Program-made: the position numbers and the translations under genes
DNA from: Thamnidium elegans
Lineage: Eukaryota > Mucoromycota > Mucoromycetes > Mucorales > Mucoraceae
NCBI GenBank assembly: GCA_025201345.1
Contig: JAIXMG010000014.1
Location: 124,001-188,000, forward strand
Reading direction: 5' to 3'
DNA: 64,000 bases
Part shown: positions 24,701-37,672 of the stretch, in pieces
Layout of the letters: each line of letters opens with the position of its first letter
Numbering within the stretch: the first letter of the stretch is position 1
The notes under the pieces: model-generated
Told to the model about the DNA's origin: nothing
Database searches by the model: none
The model's input: only the letters and a program-made list of their open reading frames with translations

Positions 24701-25661
24701 TCATACTTTATTAGATGATTTCTTTACGTAAGTATTTATATATTTTAATTATATTTTATATATAGCTGAACTCCTTTTTTATTATTATTATTATTATTAG
24801 TACTGAAGGAAAAGAAAAATTGTCTGTAGCTTCTCAAAAGAATAGACTGTTAGCTATTGTGCTCATTATGACAGGGTGCCCTCAAGCTACACTCAGAGAT
24901 GGCGAAGGAAGATCTGTGCTTGTGGAAGCTCTCAAGAAATCACTTGCTTCGGATAATATAGAGGTAAAATACCTTGCAAAAAAAAAAAAAAAATTATATG
25001 TGCAACCGTCTTACTTTTATATGTACGTATATATGTAGTTGTCTGTAACTGCCCATCAATGTCTTCGTAATTTTATTAGTTTTCCCGAGAAAAAGAGTGC
25101 AGTTCCCGCTTTAGCTGAATTAGGACAAGCAATTATAAATGCCACACTGCCATTTATTATTACTCGCATACTCTCATTTAAGGAAAATAAGAATAATACG
25201 AATGAAATCGAGTTAGCTTCGTATAATGAAGATATAAAGACTTTACTTGCACTTTTAAATGGAGTTCAAGAAGAGCAAAGTAAGTTTACACTATATACAT
25301 GTTTATATGTATCTAACTTTTTTGTATTTTAGAACCACTCGTATTGAGTATTATTTTACCTACACTGACAAGTGTTTTGGATGACTTGCCTTATAATGGC
25401 AATGAAACCAAAGTACATGAAGCAACGCTTGCACATTTATTAGCTCTTGCTACATTAACGCCTTCTGCGTTCCGAGATACAGTAGCTAAACTACCAAATC
25501 ATGTTCGAATCAAATTAGAATCTGCTATGCGTTATAGTATCTTGGCTAGCCAAGAACAACAACAGAAGCAACAACAAAAAGAACAACAACGTAAGGCTGC
25601 TTATGAAGATAGTAAACAACCTACTATTGCTTTGAAGATGAACTTTAGTAATTTTGGATAA
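18733..25661 (+). CDS. LAA1: HEAT-repeat AP-1 accessory protein (Laa1/HEATR5)
   Basis: Very large HEAT-repeat protein that helps AP-1 and clathrin sort cargo at the trans-Golgi/endosome; part of the aftiphilin/HEATR5 complex. It has about ten exons and roughly 2,100 residues; one giant exon (about 20475-24728) holds two thirds. The N-terminus shows the conserved block FRLISLATAKPRRPIRFLIG and RGDSRTLFDTV typical of HEATR5/Laa1. HEAT-like helices are clear around HPDPYLRNAASETIGRL, VVSNRDPDVRAGCALAIGHI and LSSDPHPVVHAWALEAM. A low-complexity acidic linker (GGDNDDDDDFGDDDADGF) lies near the middle. The C-terminus is a Q/K-rich helix followed by ALKMNFSNFG. The start is placed at 18733 because the frame is conserved from there and a stop-rich intergenic lies upstream. 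Confidence 0.87.
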
Positions 25662-26023
25662 AACAAAACGTTCGTTCTCTTATTTGTATTTTTTTTTTTT
25701 TATTGTTTACTACGCCCTTCTTACCTTTTTTAATATGTTATATATTTATATGAATTTTTTTTTATCCTAATACACTTTTTATTTTCTATCATGTTTTATT
25801 ATTTGATTTGTGTAATATAATTTATTTTAAGGTTTTTTTTTGTCATAGTTAAAAGCTTAAAATAATCATTTGTCCTTCAAACGGTTTTAAATATTTAAGC
25901 ATATCGTTTTATATATCGACCTACATTTCTTTCCACTGTTCGTGTATAAAGAGTAAAGAGGTTTATGAAACGTGGTTTTTCTCCCTTTGTCAATTGATTT
26001 TTCTTAAAACAGTCGCATGCCTC

Positions 26024-26054
<31 letters not shown>

Positions 26055-27513
26055 CATTACTGCATGATAGACTGGGCACTCTTATTTAAAAAAAGGAGAT
26101 TATGAAAAAAGGTTCTCCGTCACATAATTCTTATTTTGGTAAAAACTAGGGAATGTTGGTAAAGTTCAAAATTGTACGTAATTCGCGGTTTTAAACCAGT
26201 GGTACGTCAAAAGAAAAGAAAAATTAGATATACACGGTTCGTTACACACGACGCGATATATATGAAAAGGTAATCGACCATGTGTTTATATATGAGAAAA
26301 GATGTTTCCATAGTTTTTTTTTTATTTTTTATTTTTTATTTTTTTTACATGCAGGTATATAATACCGGGTCGTTTAAGATGTATGCTATTGCATATATTC
26401 GTACATATTTACCACACAGGGTCCTATCGTAACCTATTTTTTTAATATTTTTTTTTATAAGTGTAATGATAGTTATGAGGAAAATAAGGATGTATATATA
26501 TATTCTAGGAATCGCGAATATAATATATATGTGTATATCTTCTTGATAGGTTCATTATCTGACAGTTACTGAATATGACGTTCTGTTGATCCTTAATACC
26601 TGTTGATTTTCAAACCAGTTTATCTAAAAGTATAAACAATTAAATGTTACTTATATATATAAGGATCAATTTTTAGCATGCTATCTTTTGTCTTAGCGAG
26701 TTAAATTAGTGATGACTAGTACAGATTATAAATCCCAAGAGACTAAATAAAAAATAAAAATGATTGGCACTTTTATTAAGAAGAGACACGTCTAAAATAA
26801 GATTGGGGAAAATATCATTACTACGTTTAGTTCTAGGCCATAAATTGGCTTTGTGCGTGTGTTTTTTTGTGTGTGAAAAGAAAAAACTTTCATTCAAACT
26901 TATCGCAACACACAAGGAAAAAAAAAACCGCGATATACGTAGAAGAAAAACAATTTCATACTAGAATTATCGTAAGTTACACACCTGACATACCGAATTA
27001 GGTAGATGTACCAACATCAAAACTGTATTATTCGTGGCTAAGCTTTCCTAAAGGACTTGCTTCCCGAACTCAATGGCTTATATAGATACCAGTTCGTCTT
27101 TTCCCTCTTGGAGTAGTTAGGGTACTAATTTATTTTTCGTTTAACAGATTTAAGACTATCTTCTGGAGAGAGATAGATAGAGAGAAAGAGAGTAGATCAT
27201 TTGTTCACCCTCAACTTGGTAACACAAGTGTATTATATAAAAGCTTGTAACTGTATCAAAAACGATTTTATAAAATTATTGAGTATATGAAGAATGCCTT
27301 TCTTTCTTTTTTTTCTTTTTTTTTGTAAAATGAATAACTATGCATAAAAAGAGGTAAAGTAGTTATAATAGCTCTATATAAAAAAAAAGAAAAAAAAAAA
27401 AAAGAGGACAGGTATTGTTACGCCAGTGTACTAACTATCCTTAAATAAGAATCGTTTTTTTCATTTTTCATTTTTACTTTTTTTCTTCTTTTTTAATTTT
27501 TTTTTTTTTCGTT
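25662..27513. other. Intergenic, 1.85 kb, no gene seen
   Basis: AT-rich spacer between two + strand genes, with several (TA)n runs (26028-26054) and A/T homopolymers. An open frame at 26706-26964 on either strand is low-complexity and lacks any recognised motif. A GATA-type microsatellite (AGATAGATAGAGAG) sits at 27168-27190. Confidence 0.55.
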
Positions 27514-29218
27514 ATGGGAGAAAACATAAACTGGAACGACGAATTCCAAAAAATGGGTCTTGATGATTCAGGCATAGGACTTTCTCGAGCGGTAAACTTA
27601 TATATACATATATATATATATTAAAAAAAAAACTCCAACTAATATATTTATTATTAGTCTTCTCGACATGAGTACAACTTTCAACACAGTTTCGATCAAC
27701 AAGACGGAAAGAACAATGACTACAGCAATTGCAACCCTGCCGTAACACTTCGTTACCGAGACTCAGTCAGTTCAAGTGCATCCTCGTTATCTAGAAACTC
27801 GACTATATCATCCACCGACACTCGGTATTTTAGTACCATGGGATCTCCCAACCTACCACAGTCTCCAACTACCAATATGAATTCGTGGAATCATAGTAAT
27901 GCGCCTTCGCCTTTAAGCATACCTGCACATCGAATCGAAAGACCAAATAGTCTGTCGCCAGTACATCATCAATTCCCTCATATACCCTTTGTTGAACAAC
28001 AACAACAAGTATCCATTGTTGAACCTACTGGTTGTTTTGTACCTATTAAATCGTTACCGTTTATTCAAAAGAATAATATTACTAAACATCATTATGTTGT
28101 TCCATCTTTTGCTATGGTAACGTATAAAAAAAATATTTTGTATTGTATCTAATTTATTATTATATATAAAGGCAGGTGAAAGTCAAGCAGAAGTAATGAA
28201 ATTATTATTTGACCAAATAGATGCCGCAGCATTCAAGGTAATATATATATATATATATATATATATACGTGTATATATTTTGATTTTATATTTTCTTACT
28301 TTTATGTGTATATGTACAGCCAAAAGAAGAATACGAAAGAACGATTCCTTGGAGCATCGACGGCAACTCTTCTCTTGTCACATTATCTCAATATACAAGT
28401 TTAGGGCAAGAGACACCCGTAACTCGAAATTACCTAATAGGTTTAGGTCAACGATTAGGAATCACGACTATTATCGTTGTTGTTTCTATTGAAGTCATGT
28501 GCGTTTACAAAAAAAAAAAAACAATAACAGTATTTTTTTATTTACTTTTTATTATTTTAGTGGTACTGTCTACCCATTACTAGATAACCTGATGAAATCT
28601 ATGGAATTAGATACAAACGATTCACAAGAACAACAACAACCTAGTTGGTGGAGTCGAGTTGTTCTTGTCGTTAATCAACAACACGGTGTCAGTGACCAAG
28701 CAGCATACAACCAACGTCGAACTATTCTTGTAGATGAAATGCCTCGCATTCAAGAACGATACAGACTTTCCAACCCACTTTCAATTCTATTTCTCAGTAC
28801 ACAGGTCTTTGATAGATTACAGAATACGAATCAAGGTGGATATTATAAATCTTGTTGTCAAAGAATCTTGTGGCAAATGATGGAGAAACATATGTCGAGT
28901 GGTCGATGGTGTAGTGAATTAGTAGGATTACAAACTAGAGTACCTCCCAATACTAGTTTAATTAATGTATTAAACGAAGATGACGAAACAAGTTCTAGTA
29001 GTGACGATGCTATATTTAAAACCGTTATTGATTTTGTTGATGGTAAAAAGAAAAAGTTGGTGAAAAAGAAGAAGACAGTACAGCAGGAAACTGCTGTCGA
29101 TAACAATCATTTAATACCGGCTACACCGTTACAGAGGAGGTTTACTCGACGTCAGTTTCAAAAACTTCATTGTCATGATGGTGATAATGGCATGACACTT
29201 CCTACTAGACATGTGTAG
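27514..29218 (+). CDS. Unrecognised protein, 479 residues
   Basis: I do not recognise this family. Five exons are supported by frame and GT..AG borders: 27514-27591, 27658-28116, 28172-28237, 28320-28498 and 28561-29218 (phases 0,0,0,2). Residues 1-180 are rich in Ser, Asn, Pro and Gln and look disordered. From about residue 165 (YVVPSFAM) a more ordered part follows. It includes a helix-like ESQAEVMKLLFDQIDAAAF, then PWSIDGNSSLVTLSQYTSLG, and then a strongly hydrophobic ITTIIVVVSIEVIGTVYPLL that could be one membrane segment or a buried core. The rest (SWWSRVVLVVNQQHGVSDQ... ) is globular-looking with Cys/Trp-rich CCQRILWQMM and SGRWCSELVG. The C-terminus is basic (KKKKLVKKKK) and resembles a nuclear signal. 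It is a likely real gene: four introns preserve the frame. It may be lineage-specific. Confidence 0.75.
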
Positions 29219-29572
29219 ATCGCTGTAATTATTTTACTCCTTACATTATTATTTATTTTATACATATTATATATTCATATATCCATTTTTTTTTAATATA
29301 ATAAAAATACTCTTGATTACTTTTTTTTTTTACTTGTTTTTAAATAGGGCGAATTGTTTGCAAAGAAAGATATGCTTTCATCCCTGAAACTATAATAATG
29401 AGGCACAGAAAAATAACGTGATACTCAAATAGCTAAAGAAAACTCATGTGTTACATTGAAACCAAGGAAAGGGGAAGAGAGCTTAGCTTCCTTTGTTTTT
29501 TTTATACATGCAAAATAAATTACATTTAATACAAAGCACTAAAAAGAAAAAGAGAAAAATGTGTATATATAT
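29219..29572. other. Convergent intergenic, 354 bp
   Basis: 3' flanks of the unrecognised gene (+) and the Zn2Cys6 regulator (-). T-rich and A-rich tracts consistent with polyadenylation regions; nothing else recognised. Confidence 0.5.
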
Positions 29573-29598
29573 TTACATACCGCTATTAATATCAGGAT

Positions 29599-29634
<36 letters not shown>

Positions 29635-30383
29635 TAGGAGTAGTAGGAGTAGGAGTAGTAGACGAAAACATTAAAGGTTGACTATACCCTTCAGGTAACT
29701 GAAAGATATTTGTCGAAGATAAATCATTCGTTCTTGTATTAAAATTAAAATCAAATTCAGAAGAATTACCACCTATCAATGCAGAATTATAAAAGGACTG
29801 ATCCCAGTTACCACCTAACGTAGAAGCAGAATTATTTTGTTGTTGGAACTGTAATTGTTGTTGTAATAATTGTTGTTGCAAATGACGTTGTACCATTTCT
29901 TGTTGTTGTTGGTGCATTGCTTCTTGTGCGTTCGGTTGAGGCGTCCTTCTTGACATCACGTTGTTGTGAATAGCGTACAGGTCACGAATCATAAAATATA
30001 ATTTATCAGCCATGGCCCAGTATTCTCTAGCTGCTAATAAAAGTCGAAAATAAACACCAAGTGCTTGTTTGGCCTTTTGTGCTTCTTCCGCATGAGGCGA
30101 AAAGGAAGTACTGACAACTACTGTAGCTACCGTGTACGTGAGATAAGTAAGAAACGGTTGCACTAATTCCATTTGCGTTCCAATTTCGTTGATGAAAATC
30201 GTGACATTGTCCACAGCCGCCATACATTTATCTACGCTTTTGCGAACAAATTCTTTTAGTTCTGGGTTAACCACATCGCTATCTAAAGTATCTGCTAAAA
30301 CAAGAGACGGTCGATGAAGTAATACTCTGAGTGTATTGTGTAATATATGTAACTGTACAAATATGAGTTAGTCTATATACTTT

Positions 30384-30432
<49 letters not shown>

Positions 30433-31189
30433 AAGATAAATTGTCGGTTATCGTGAGCATAAATACTTTCTTTATACGATTCAAAATTGGCAGGCGTATT
30501 TTTTAAATGCATAGGTAACTGTTCATGTAAATCTTCAATTGTTTTATCCAATTGAGAGAACTCAGAGTCTGCATGATACGGAGGCAAAGTATTTGAGGTA
30601 GCTTTTCCTTTTTTGTTTACGTAGGTTGTGACCTTGCCAAGTATACTGGTAGCACGTATCAGATAAGCGAAACAATTTAAAGGTGGTCGTCTGCTACCAG
30701 GTGGAGGTGAGCTTACAGATGTTCCATTGACTAAGGAAAGTGAACCTAACAGTTGGCTATCACGTAACCCATTGACGTTTAATAAAACGTATCGACTATT
30801 ATCTAGCGTTTCAGTATAATATTGCTCTGAATTACATCGATCCGTCATGGCCGGTAAAAATGCAGTACAAAAGCTATCTTGGAAACTGGCCGGTTTTCCT
30901 GTTGCAGCACTTGAATATCTAAGTTCGAATGTTTCGTAAGTAAGAAAATAAAATAAAAATCTTTTGAACCCTCCTCCTCTTACTTGTCAATAGTAAAGAT
31001 AGTCCAAAATAATCGACGATGGGTTTCTTGTGTTATCAAGTATTCAACTGAGTTATTGTCTGTTTGATCTTCAGGGTCTTCATGTAAACCTAATTCCATT
31101 GCCATTCTCGCTGCCATACCACCATACATCCAGCTCCTACAATTGTAACATTTTTTTTTTTAGTTTGAAACAAATACACACATTAGTCG

Positions 31190-31229
<40 letters not shown>

Positions 31230-32124
31230 TGGGACCTCTTCCACAACCATATTCATGAAGTGTTAATAAAGTAAGTGCTTGTAAATTGGATATATTTGGT
31301 TCGTCCATTGCCTTAATCAGCATCGATCTTGCTTTTTCAGCGTACTTTTCACCCGATCTCCACGCAGGATTTTCTTTTATACCGGGTCTTTCAGAGAATC
31401 TGATTTTCTGGTTTGTGAATACATTGAAGAATATTATATATATTTTTTTTTACGTACCTTGCACAAGCACCAAATAAAGAAAACAATAAGAAATCAGGAC
31501 ATTTCCTTTCTTTTACATCATTGCGCAAAGTACGTTCATCAAAAATGGGTAAAGTAATGAATAAATATTTGAAATAGAGGTCAATGATATGTTCCGTCAT
31601 ATCCATCGAAGGTAATAAATCGTTGGTATCTGGTCTTAGCAATAGTTGATGAGTCAGCACATGAGCTGGCGGTGAAGGGAAATTGGATGATATACTAGAG
31701 TAAGACGTAGGTGAGGCGCAATCATGATTGTTGTTGTTATCTTCACTAGCTCGTTTCACCGGTATCGATGCATCCGCCACTAGTACATTCTCTTCGGTAT
31801 CTTCGTCCGTATCTTCCGTAGTAGCTTTTGAAGTAGGCGATAATAGTATCTTTTCCATTTTAGCTAGTCTTTGTTCAAGCATTTCAATATATCCTTGACG
31901 AGGACCGCGTTTTTTACTGTTGGTGCTGTATGTACATTCACTATTTAACCTAGTGCAATTGCCACATGTTGGTTTACCACCATCACATCTTATCTATACA
32001 ATAGTGTTACCGACTTTTTACTGCGGAACAATAAAAAAAAAGTGTGTACCTTTTTTCTTCTACATAGTTCACAAGCCTGTGTTAAACGTTTACGCTTATT
32101 ATCCAAGTCCCGAGTAGAAGACAT
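29573..32124 (-). CDS. Zn(II)2Cys6 transcription factor with fungal middle-homology domain
   Basis: Nuclear DNA-binding regulator of the Gal4 class. Exon 1 (32050-32124) and exon 2 (from 31993) together encode the binuclear cluster: CELCRRKKIRCDGGKPTCG then NCTRLNSEC, with six cysteines in C-x2-C-x6-C-x6-C-x2-C-x6-C order. The linker KKRGPRQGYIEMLEQRLAKM is a typical dimerisation coiled coil. The middle-homology region follows: FDERTLRNDV, LFGACAR, ALTLLTLHEYG, GMAARMAMELGLHED, RRLFWTIFTIDKYSSAATGKP. The C-terminal part is Gln-rich (QQQQEMVQRHLQQQLLQQQ) and ends in a Thr/Pro tract encoded by a (GTA)n-type repeat at about 29602-29660. Several introns are almost pure poly-A on the coding strand. 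Target genes cannot be inferred. Confidence 0.9.
30388..30429. repeat. Poly-T tract of 42 nt inside an intron
   Basis: On the coding (minus) strand it is poly-A directly after the GTA of a donor site in the Zn2Cys6 gene (exon edge at 30432). Confidence 0.9.
31192..31226. repeat. Poly-T tract of 35 nt inside an intron
   Basis: The second intron of the same gene with the same layout: the coding-strand donor GTA is followed immediately by a long poly-A run. Confidence 0.9.
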
Positions 32125-32282
32125 TACTTGAAAGAGAAACCCACAAAAAGAGAAAGAAGAAGAAAAAAAAAAAAAAAAAACCCTCCCCAAACACAAAAAA
32201 AAATATAACAGTCCTCTTAAAGAGATAGATAGAGAAAGTGTGTCACTGCGTAAATAACAAAAAAGACCAAAGTTCCCAGTTT

Positions 32283-33851
32283 CTATGATTTTATTGTTAT
32301 TTTAAAGTTGAACAATAGTTTATCAATTTCTAATTGTTGTTCATCTTGTATCGCATATTCCTTGTCTAATTTATTTAGCCCATGAATTAATCCATCACTG
32401 CATACAAAATCATGCAAAACTAAAACTTTAATACTTGATAAGGAACAAATAAACTTGGCCAACGCGTGTTCGATATCTGCTATTTCGCGACGACCATGGT
32501 TTAGATTTGAGTTTCTTTTAATGATTGAACTTGGTGATTCTCTATTACCAGACCAACCCGTAAAAGATACAAATGCCAGCTTTTGAGCGCACGGTAATAA
32601 ACACTTGTTCCATACTTTTGACGTAAAAGAACTGACTCTATCCAAACTTAAACTAGTCAAGTTTGTTAGATACGATAACATCGTATACTTTAATACAAGA
32701 CTCTGTTCCAACCTGAACCAACTATCAATGATTATAATAGGTGGTAACTCTCTTTGCCAGTGACTGATATCTTCATGTCTTATCACGAAATTGGTAGCTG
32801 CTAATACATCTTGTGTTGTTATCAAATCTTCTTCGTCGTCGTATACGTTGATTAATTCTAATGTTTGTAAGCTGGTAGGTAAATTTTTAAGGTTTGGTTC
32901 TGAGGTAAAATGAGTCAACTTTAAATTGCATTTCTTTATGAACTGTAATTTTAAACTACTTAATTTCATCATTCGAGAAAAATCAGGCAAACAATGAGAT
33001 CCACTTCGATTGACTGGAATATCTCGGCAGTGGATACTAGTAACGTCTTTTATCCATCGTGTAATATTTTCAATATCAAGTAGGCTTATATGGTTTAAAT
33101 GAAGTGTCTCTAATCGTGTAAATGGCGATGTGTCTGATTTCAAAGTGCGTGTTAATTCTCTGCTTGTATCTGACTCGATCGTTAATTTACGAATATGTTC
33201 AAACTGTTGGTTGGTGCTTAGTTTAATCATGACTCTATTGATATCCTGCCGTGAGCAATTAATATCTCGCCACTAGATAGAAGATATTAGCTTTTTTTTG
33301 TTTTTTGTTTACTGCCCTTTTTTTTTTTTCGTTCTAATTTTTACCAGAAAAGGTTGTCGGGCTATCTTTCTCCAATTATGACATACACTTGATAAAATAC
33401 TTAATGTCGTTGTATTTTGCAGTAGTTTAAATATAGTAACTAAACAATCCGCTGGTAGCTTATATACCGGTGGCTCGTCTCCAAATAGGTTAAATATATC
33501 TTTATCGTCAGGTATCGTTAGAATCGGTTTGTTAATTTTTTTTGGTGCGTCCATATAAACTGCTATTTTCGATGTAACCTTTCTTTTTACGAGTATTAAT
33601 TCCTATATAAAATTTGTTAAAAAAGGGTGCAGGAAAAATAAAGAAAATTGTACTTTTTTTACGTCTGCACTAGATAAAGGAGGTAGTTTTTTTCGACGAC
33701 TTTTAACTGCTGGTTTAGAATTAGGATCTGATAGAACAGGTTTATCCTGTTTCAATGATCTTGAAGGCCTTTTATTTACATCGGCTTGTTGTAGTAGCGG
33801 TTTTTGTTGATTCACTTGTATTGATTGAAATGGCTTTCTTGTTGATTCCAT
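32283..33851 (-). CDS. F-box protein with leucine-rich C-terminal region
   Basis: Probable substrate-recognition subunit of an SCF ubiquitin ligase. Minus-strand exons: 33654-33851, 33345-33602 and 32283-33272, all joined in phase 0, giving 481 residues. The F-box is seen as YKLPADCLVTIFKLL followed by LSSVCHNWRKIARQPFLW and RDI, the W-R-D(I) end being split by the last intron. After it come irregular leucine-rich repeats (LETLHLNHISLLDIE, LQTLELINVYD, LTSLSLDRVSSF, IKVLVLHDF), as in fungal F-box/LRR proteins. A shorter start at 33554 (MDAPKKINK) is possible. The upstream exon starting at 33851 is preferred because both splice edges are in frame and it adds a basic, proline/serine-rich N-terminus. 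Confidence 0.85.
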
Positions 33852-34022
33852 TGATAAGTAACGTCACAACGCGAAGAGAGATACAAAAAAAAAAAAAAAA
33901 AAAAAAAAGGACAAAAAATCACGCGGAGTTTTTTTTTACAGCGAAAAAAAAAATATTTATATAAGGTGACGCGGTAGTTATTTTTTTTTTCTTTTTTCTT
34001 CAGTTGACAAAAAAAAAATATC

Positions 34023-34840
34023 ATGGAGATAAATGAACAAACCTACAATGGTTTGCAACAATATTTGTTACAAACATTGAACCCTGCTACTCAAAAAGAA
34101 GGTGAGTTCTTTAAACTATATAACACGTCCCAACTAAAACAAAATCACCTGTAGCTGTCTATAACTTGTCACAAGTTGAAGTTCGACAAGGTTTTCCTTT
34201 ACTTTTATTAAAGTTGATTAGTGATGAAGCAGTAGATCAAACTCTTCGTATGGCAGGTGCTGTTTACTTTAAGAATTATATTAAACGTTATTGGGTTAAT
34301 GTAAGTTTTTGTTTTGACAACTTTTTTTTTTTTTTTTTTTTTTTTTACTGAAAAAAAGTTTTTTTTTTTTTGTAGGATAATGAAGAAGCAGCAGATAAGA
34401 TTGCTCAACAAGATCGATTAGAAATCAAGAATCAAATTGTTCAGTTAATGATTACAGTTCCTGACAAACTTCAATTACAAATCAGTGACGCTCTTACTTT
34501 GATTGCTGCTTCTGACTTTCCTGAAAAGTGGGAATCTTTATTACCAGTAAAGTATATATTATGCAAAAAAAAAATAAAAAAAAATAACGTGTGTACTCAT
34601 TTTTTTTTTGTAGGAGCTTATCAATAAGCTTAGTGCTACTGATTATAGAGTAAACAATGGTATTCTCGGTACTGCTCATTCTATCTTTAAAAGGTAAGTT
34701 TTTTTACTATGAACCCTCCTACATTTTTATTAACGTTTTTGTGAAATAGATGGAGATCAGCTTTTAGAACTGATGAATTGTTTAGCAACATTAAATATGT
34801 ATTGGATCAATTTTGTGGACCTTACTTACAACTTTTCCAG

Positions 34841-34882
<42 letters not shown>

Positions 34883-37672
34883 ATAAATGAAACCGAGAAA
34901 GTGTTTTACTGATTATTTGTGTGTGTGTGTGTGTGCAGATTACAGACAAGTTGATTGGAGAAAACAGTAACAACTTACAAGCACTTCAAGTATTAGCACG
35001 TTCATTAAACCTTCTTATCAAGATCTATTATGATTTGAATTGTCAAGATCTTCCTGAATTTTGCGAAGATAATTTAGGTACATTTATGGGTTTATTCGAA
35101 AAGTATTTGATTTATCAAAACCCGTTGTTGGTAACCGATGACGAGGAGGAGGAAGGCCCCTTGGAGCAAATCAAGACCGGTATCTGTTACATCCTGGAAT
35201 TATATGCTTCTCGTTATGAAGACGCCTTCCCTCAATTAGAACACTTTGTACCCATTGTTGTTGGCTTATTGACAAATGCTGGCGCTGAACCTAAATATGA
35301 CAGTGTAAGTCTTTTTTTTTTTTTTTTTTTTATTGTGCTCATAGTGGTTTAATTGTATTTTTTTTTTTTTTTTTTTTTTTTGTTAGATGGTTTGTAAAGC
35401 ATTTACTGTTTTGACTGCTATTGTCAAGATTGAACGTCATTCTCATATTTTTGCTGACCCTGTTCAGTTAAGTAATATGTGTGAGAGAGTTGCACTTCCT
35501 AATATTGGTCTTCGACGTAAGTTTTTGTTGTTACTACATTATTTAATCTAAATCCCCCCCCCTTTTTTTTTAGTTGTGGATGAGGAATTATTTGAAGACA
35601 ACCCTATCGAGTATATTCGTAGAGATTTAGAAGGCTCAGGTAAAAAAAAAAAAAAAAAAAAAATAGTGGGATAAACGAATTTTTTTTTTTGTTAACATGT
35701 GGATGAAAAAAAAAATAGACACAGATACCCGTCGTCGAGCCGCCGCTGATTTTATTCGTGGCTTAATGGAACGCTTTGAGGTACAAGTGACCAAGATTAT
35801 GTCAGAATACGTCACACGTTACCTGCAAACATACAGCAGCGACCCTGCTAATAACTGGAAGGATAAGAACACAGCCATCTTTTTACTCGTCGCCATTGCT
35901 ACTCGATCTGCCACCAGTACACAAGGTGTCACTAAAACGAACGAACTGGTTGATGTAGTCGATTTCTTTTCTAAACACGTCTTGTGCGATTTACAATCCG
36001 GTATTAACACTGAAATTCCCATCTTGAAGGTCGATGCTATCAAGTACGTCTATACTTTTAGAAACCAATTGACCAAAGAGCAACTCTTGACCGTCTTCCC
36101 TTTGTTGGTCAAGCATCTTGAATCAAACGATTATGTCGTTCATACTTACGCTGCTATTGCTATTGAGCGTATCTTGTTTATTCGTCAAGGCAAGACAATG
36201 ATGTAAGTTTTTTCTTTTTTTTTATAAAGATTTTTTTTTCTGTTATTAATGCACACACACATAGGTTCACATCAGATGATATCAAGCCTTATTCCGAAAC
36301 ACTTTTATCTCAACTGTTTAGATTAATTGAATTAGGCCAAACACCCGAAAAGCTTTCCGAAAATGACTATTTAATGCGAGCAGTGATGCGAGTGATTATT
36401 ACTAGTCGTCAAGACATGATTCCCTATGTCAATGTGATTATGGGTAAACTAACTAGTATTTTAGCTATTGTCAGTAAGAACCCCAGTAACCCCAAGTTCA
36501 ATCATTATATCTTTGAAAGCATTGGTGCTTTGATCCGCTTTATCTGTCCTATTTCCGAAGCTGCTCTAGCCGAATTTGAAAACATGTGTTTCGGTCCCTT
36601 CCAAACCATTCTTTCTCAAGAGGTGCAAGAATTCACTCCTTATGTCTTCCAGCTGTTGGCTCAGTTGTTGGAGCAGCACAAGGGCACCGAATTAACCGAC
36701 GCCTATGTTGCCTTGTTGGCTCCCTTGTTAAATCCTGGCTTATGGGAGCAAGGTAACATCCCTGCACTTGTAAGATTATTACAGGCCTATCTGGAAAAGG
36801 GCGTCCATTCCATCTTGGCTAATAACCAGCTAGAACCTATTTTGGGTATCTTTCAACAAAAGTTGGTTTATTCTCGTCAATTTGATCATTATGGTATTCT
36901 CTTGTTAAATACCATTACATCCCGTGTCCCAATGTAAGTCCATATAAATTGTAAATAAAGGGAGGGGGAGGGTTGATACTAATACATGTGTGTATATATA
37001 TATAGTCAAGTGTTGGGTAACTACCTTCCTGCATTACTCTCCGCAGTCTTGAAGAGACTTCAAAGCAAGAAGAAGGGAGACAATATTATATTTGATAGAT
37101 TTACTCGTAACTTTACATTATGGATGAGTCTTTGCTTCTTCCTTGAATCTCTGGGTGGACCTGATACAATTATTAGAGTGTATGAAGGATTACAACCGGG
37201 ACTTTTCGGACAGATCATGGCCTTATTTGTTCTTCCCGACTTGCCTAAATTATCTAAACCGCTTGATGGAAAACTAGGAGGAAGCGGTATGACACGCTTA
37301 CTTACAAAGTCAGATTTAATGTTGCAGCAACCTTACGTCAGCCAACTTTGGTCACAATGCTTGATGTCCTTATTGAAACTACTCGAGTTACCTGTTGTTG
37401 CTGAAACTGACGGTCCTGATGAACTATACACCTTTGATATGGACGCCGACGGGTACCAAAACACCTTTGCCAAATTGGCTACCAGCAACCCTGTGCCTCA
37501 AGATCCTGCTGCCGGCTTGCCTCCTTGTCAAATCTACCTTGCACAACAGATCATGGCTATGCCTGCAGAGAAGCGCGCCGTTGTCAAAAGTTTGTTGTTG
37601 CAGTCTCCTGAGGCTACCCAGTTCTTGCCTCAGTACTTTGCTAGTGCCGGTATCTCTTTGGATCAATTGTAA
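34023..37672 (+). CDS. CSE1: Exportin Cse1/CAS, importin-alpha re-exporter
   Basis: Karyopherin-beta family protein that carries importin-alpha back to the cytoplasm with Ran-GTP. About nine exons. The importin-beta N-terminal domain is visible: NLSQVEVRQGFPLLLLKLIS and AGAVYFKNYIKRYW, followed by helix repeats. Strong Cse1 signatures include RRRAAADFIRGLMERFE, ILKVDAIKYVYTFRNQL, SNDYVVHTYAAIAIERILF and the C-terminal GVHSILANNQLEPILGIFQQ and NYLPALLSAVLKRLQS. The acidic patch DDEEEEGPLEQIKTGICYIL near the middle is also conserved. Introns are short with long T or A runs (34321-34350, 34841-34880, 35311-35330, 35362-35381). The gene ends 118 bp before the CAC2 start. Confidence 0.95.
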
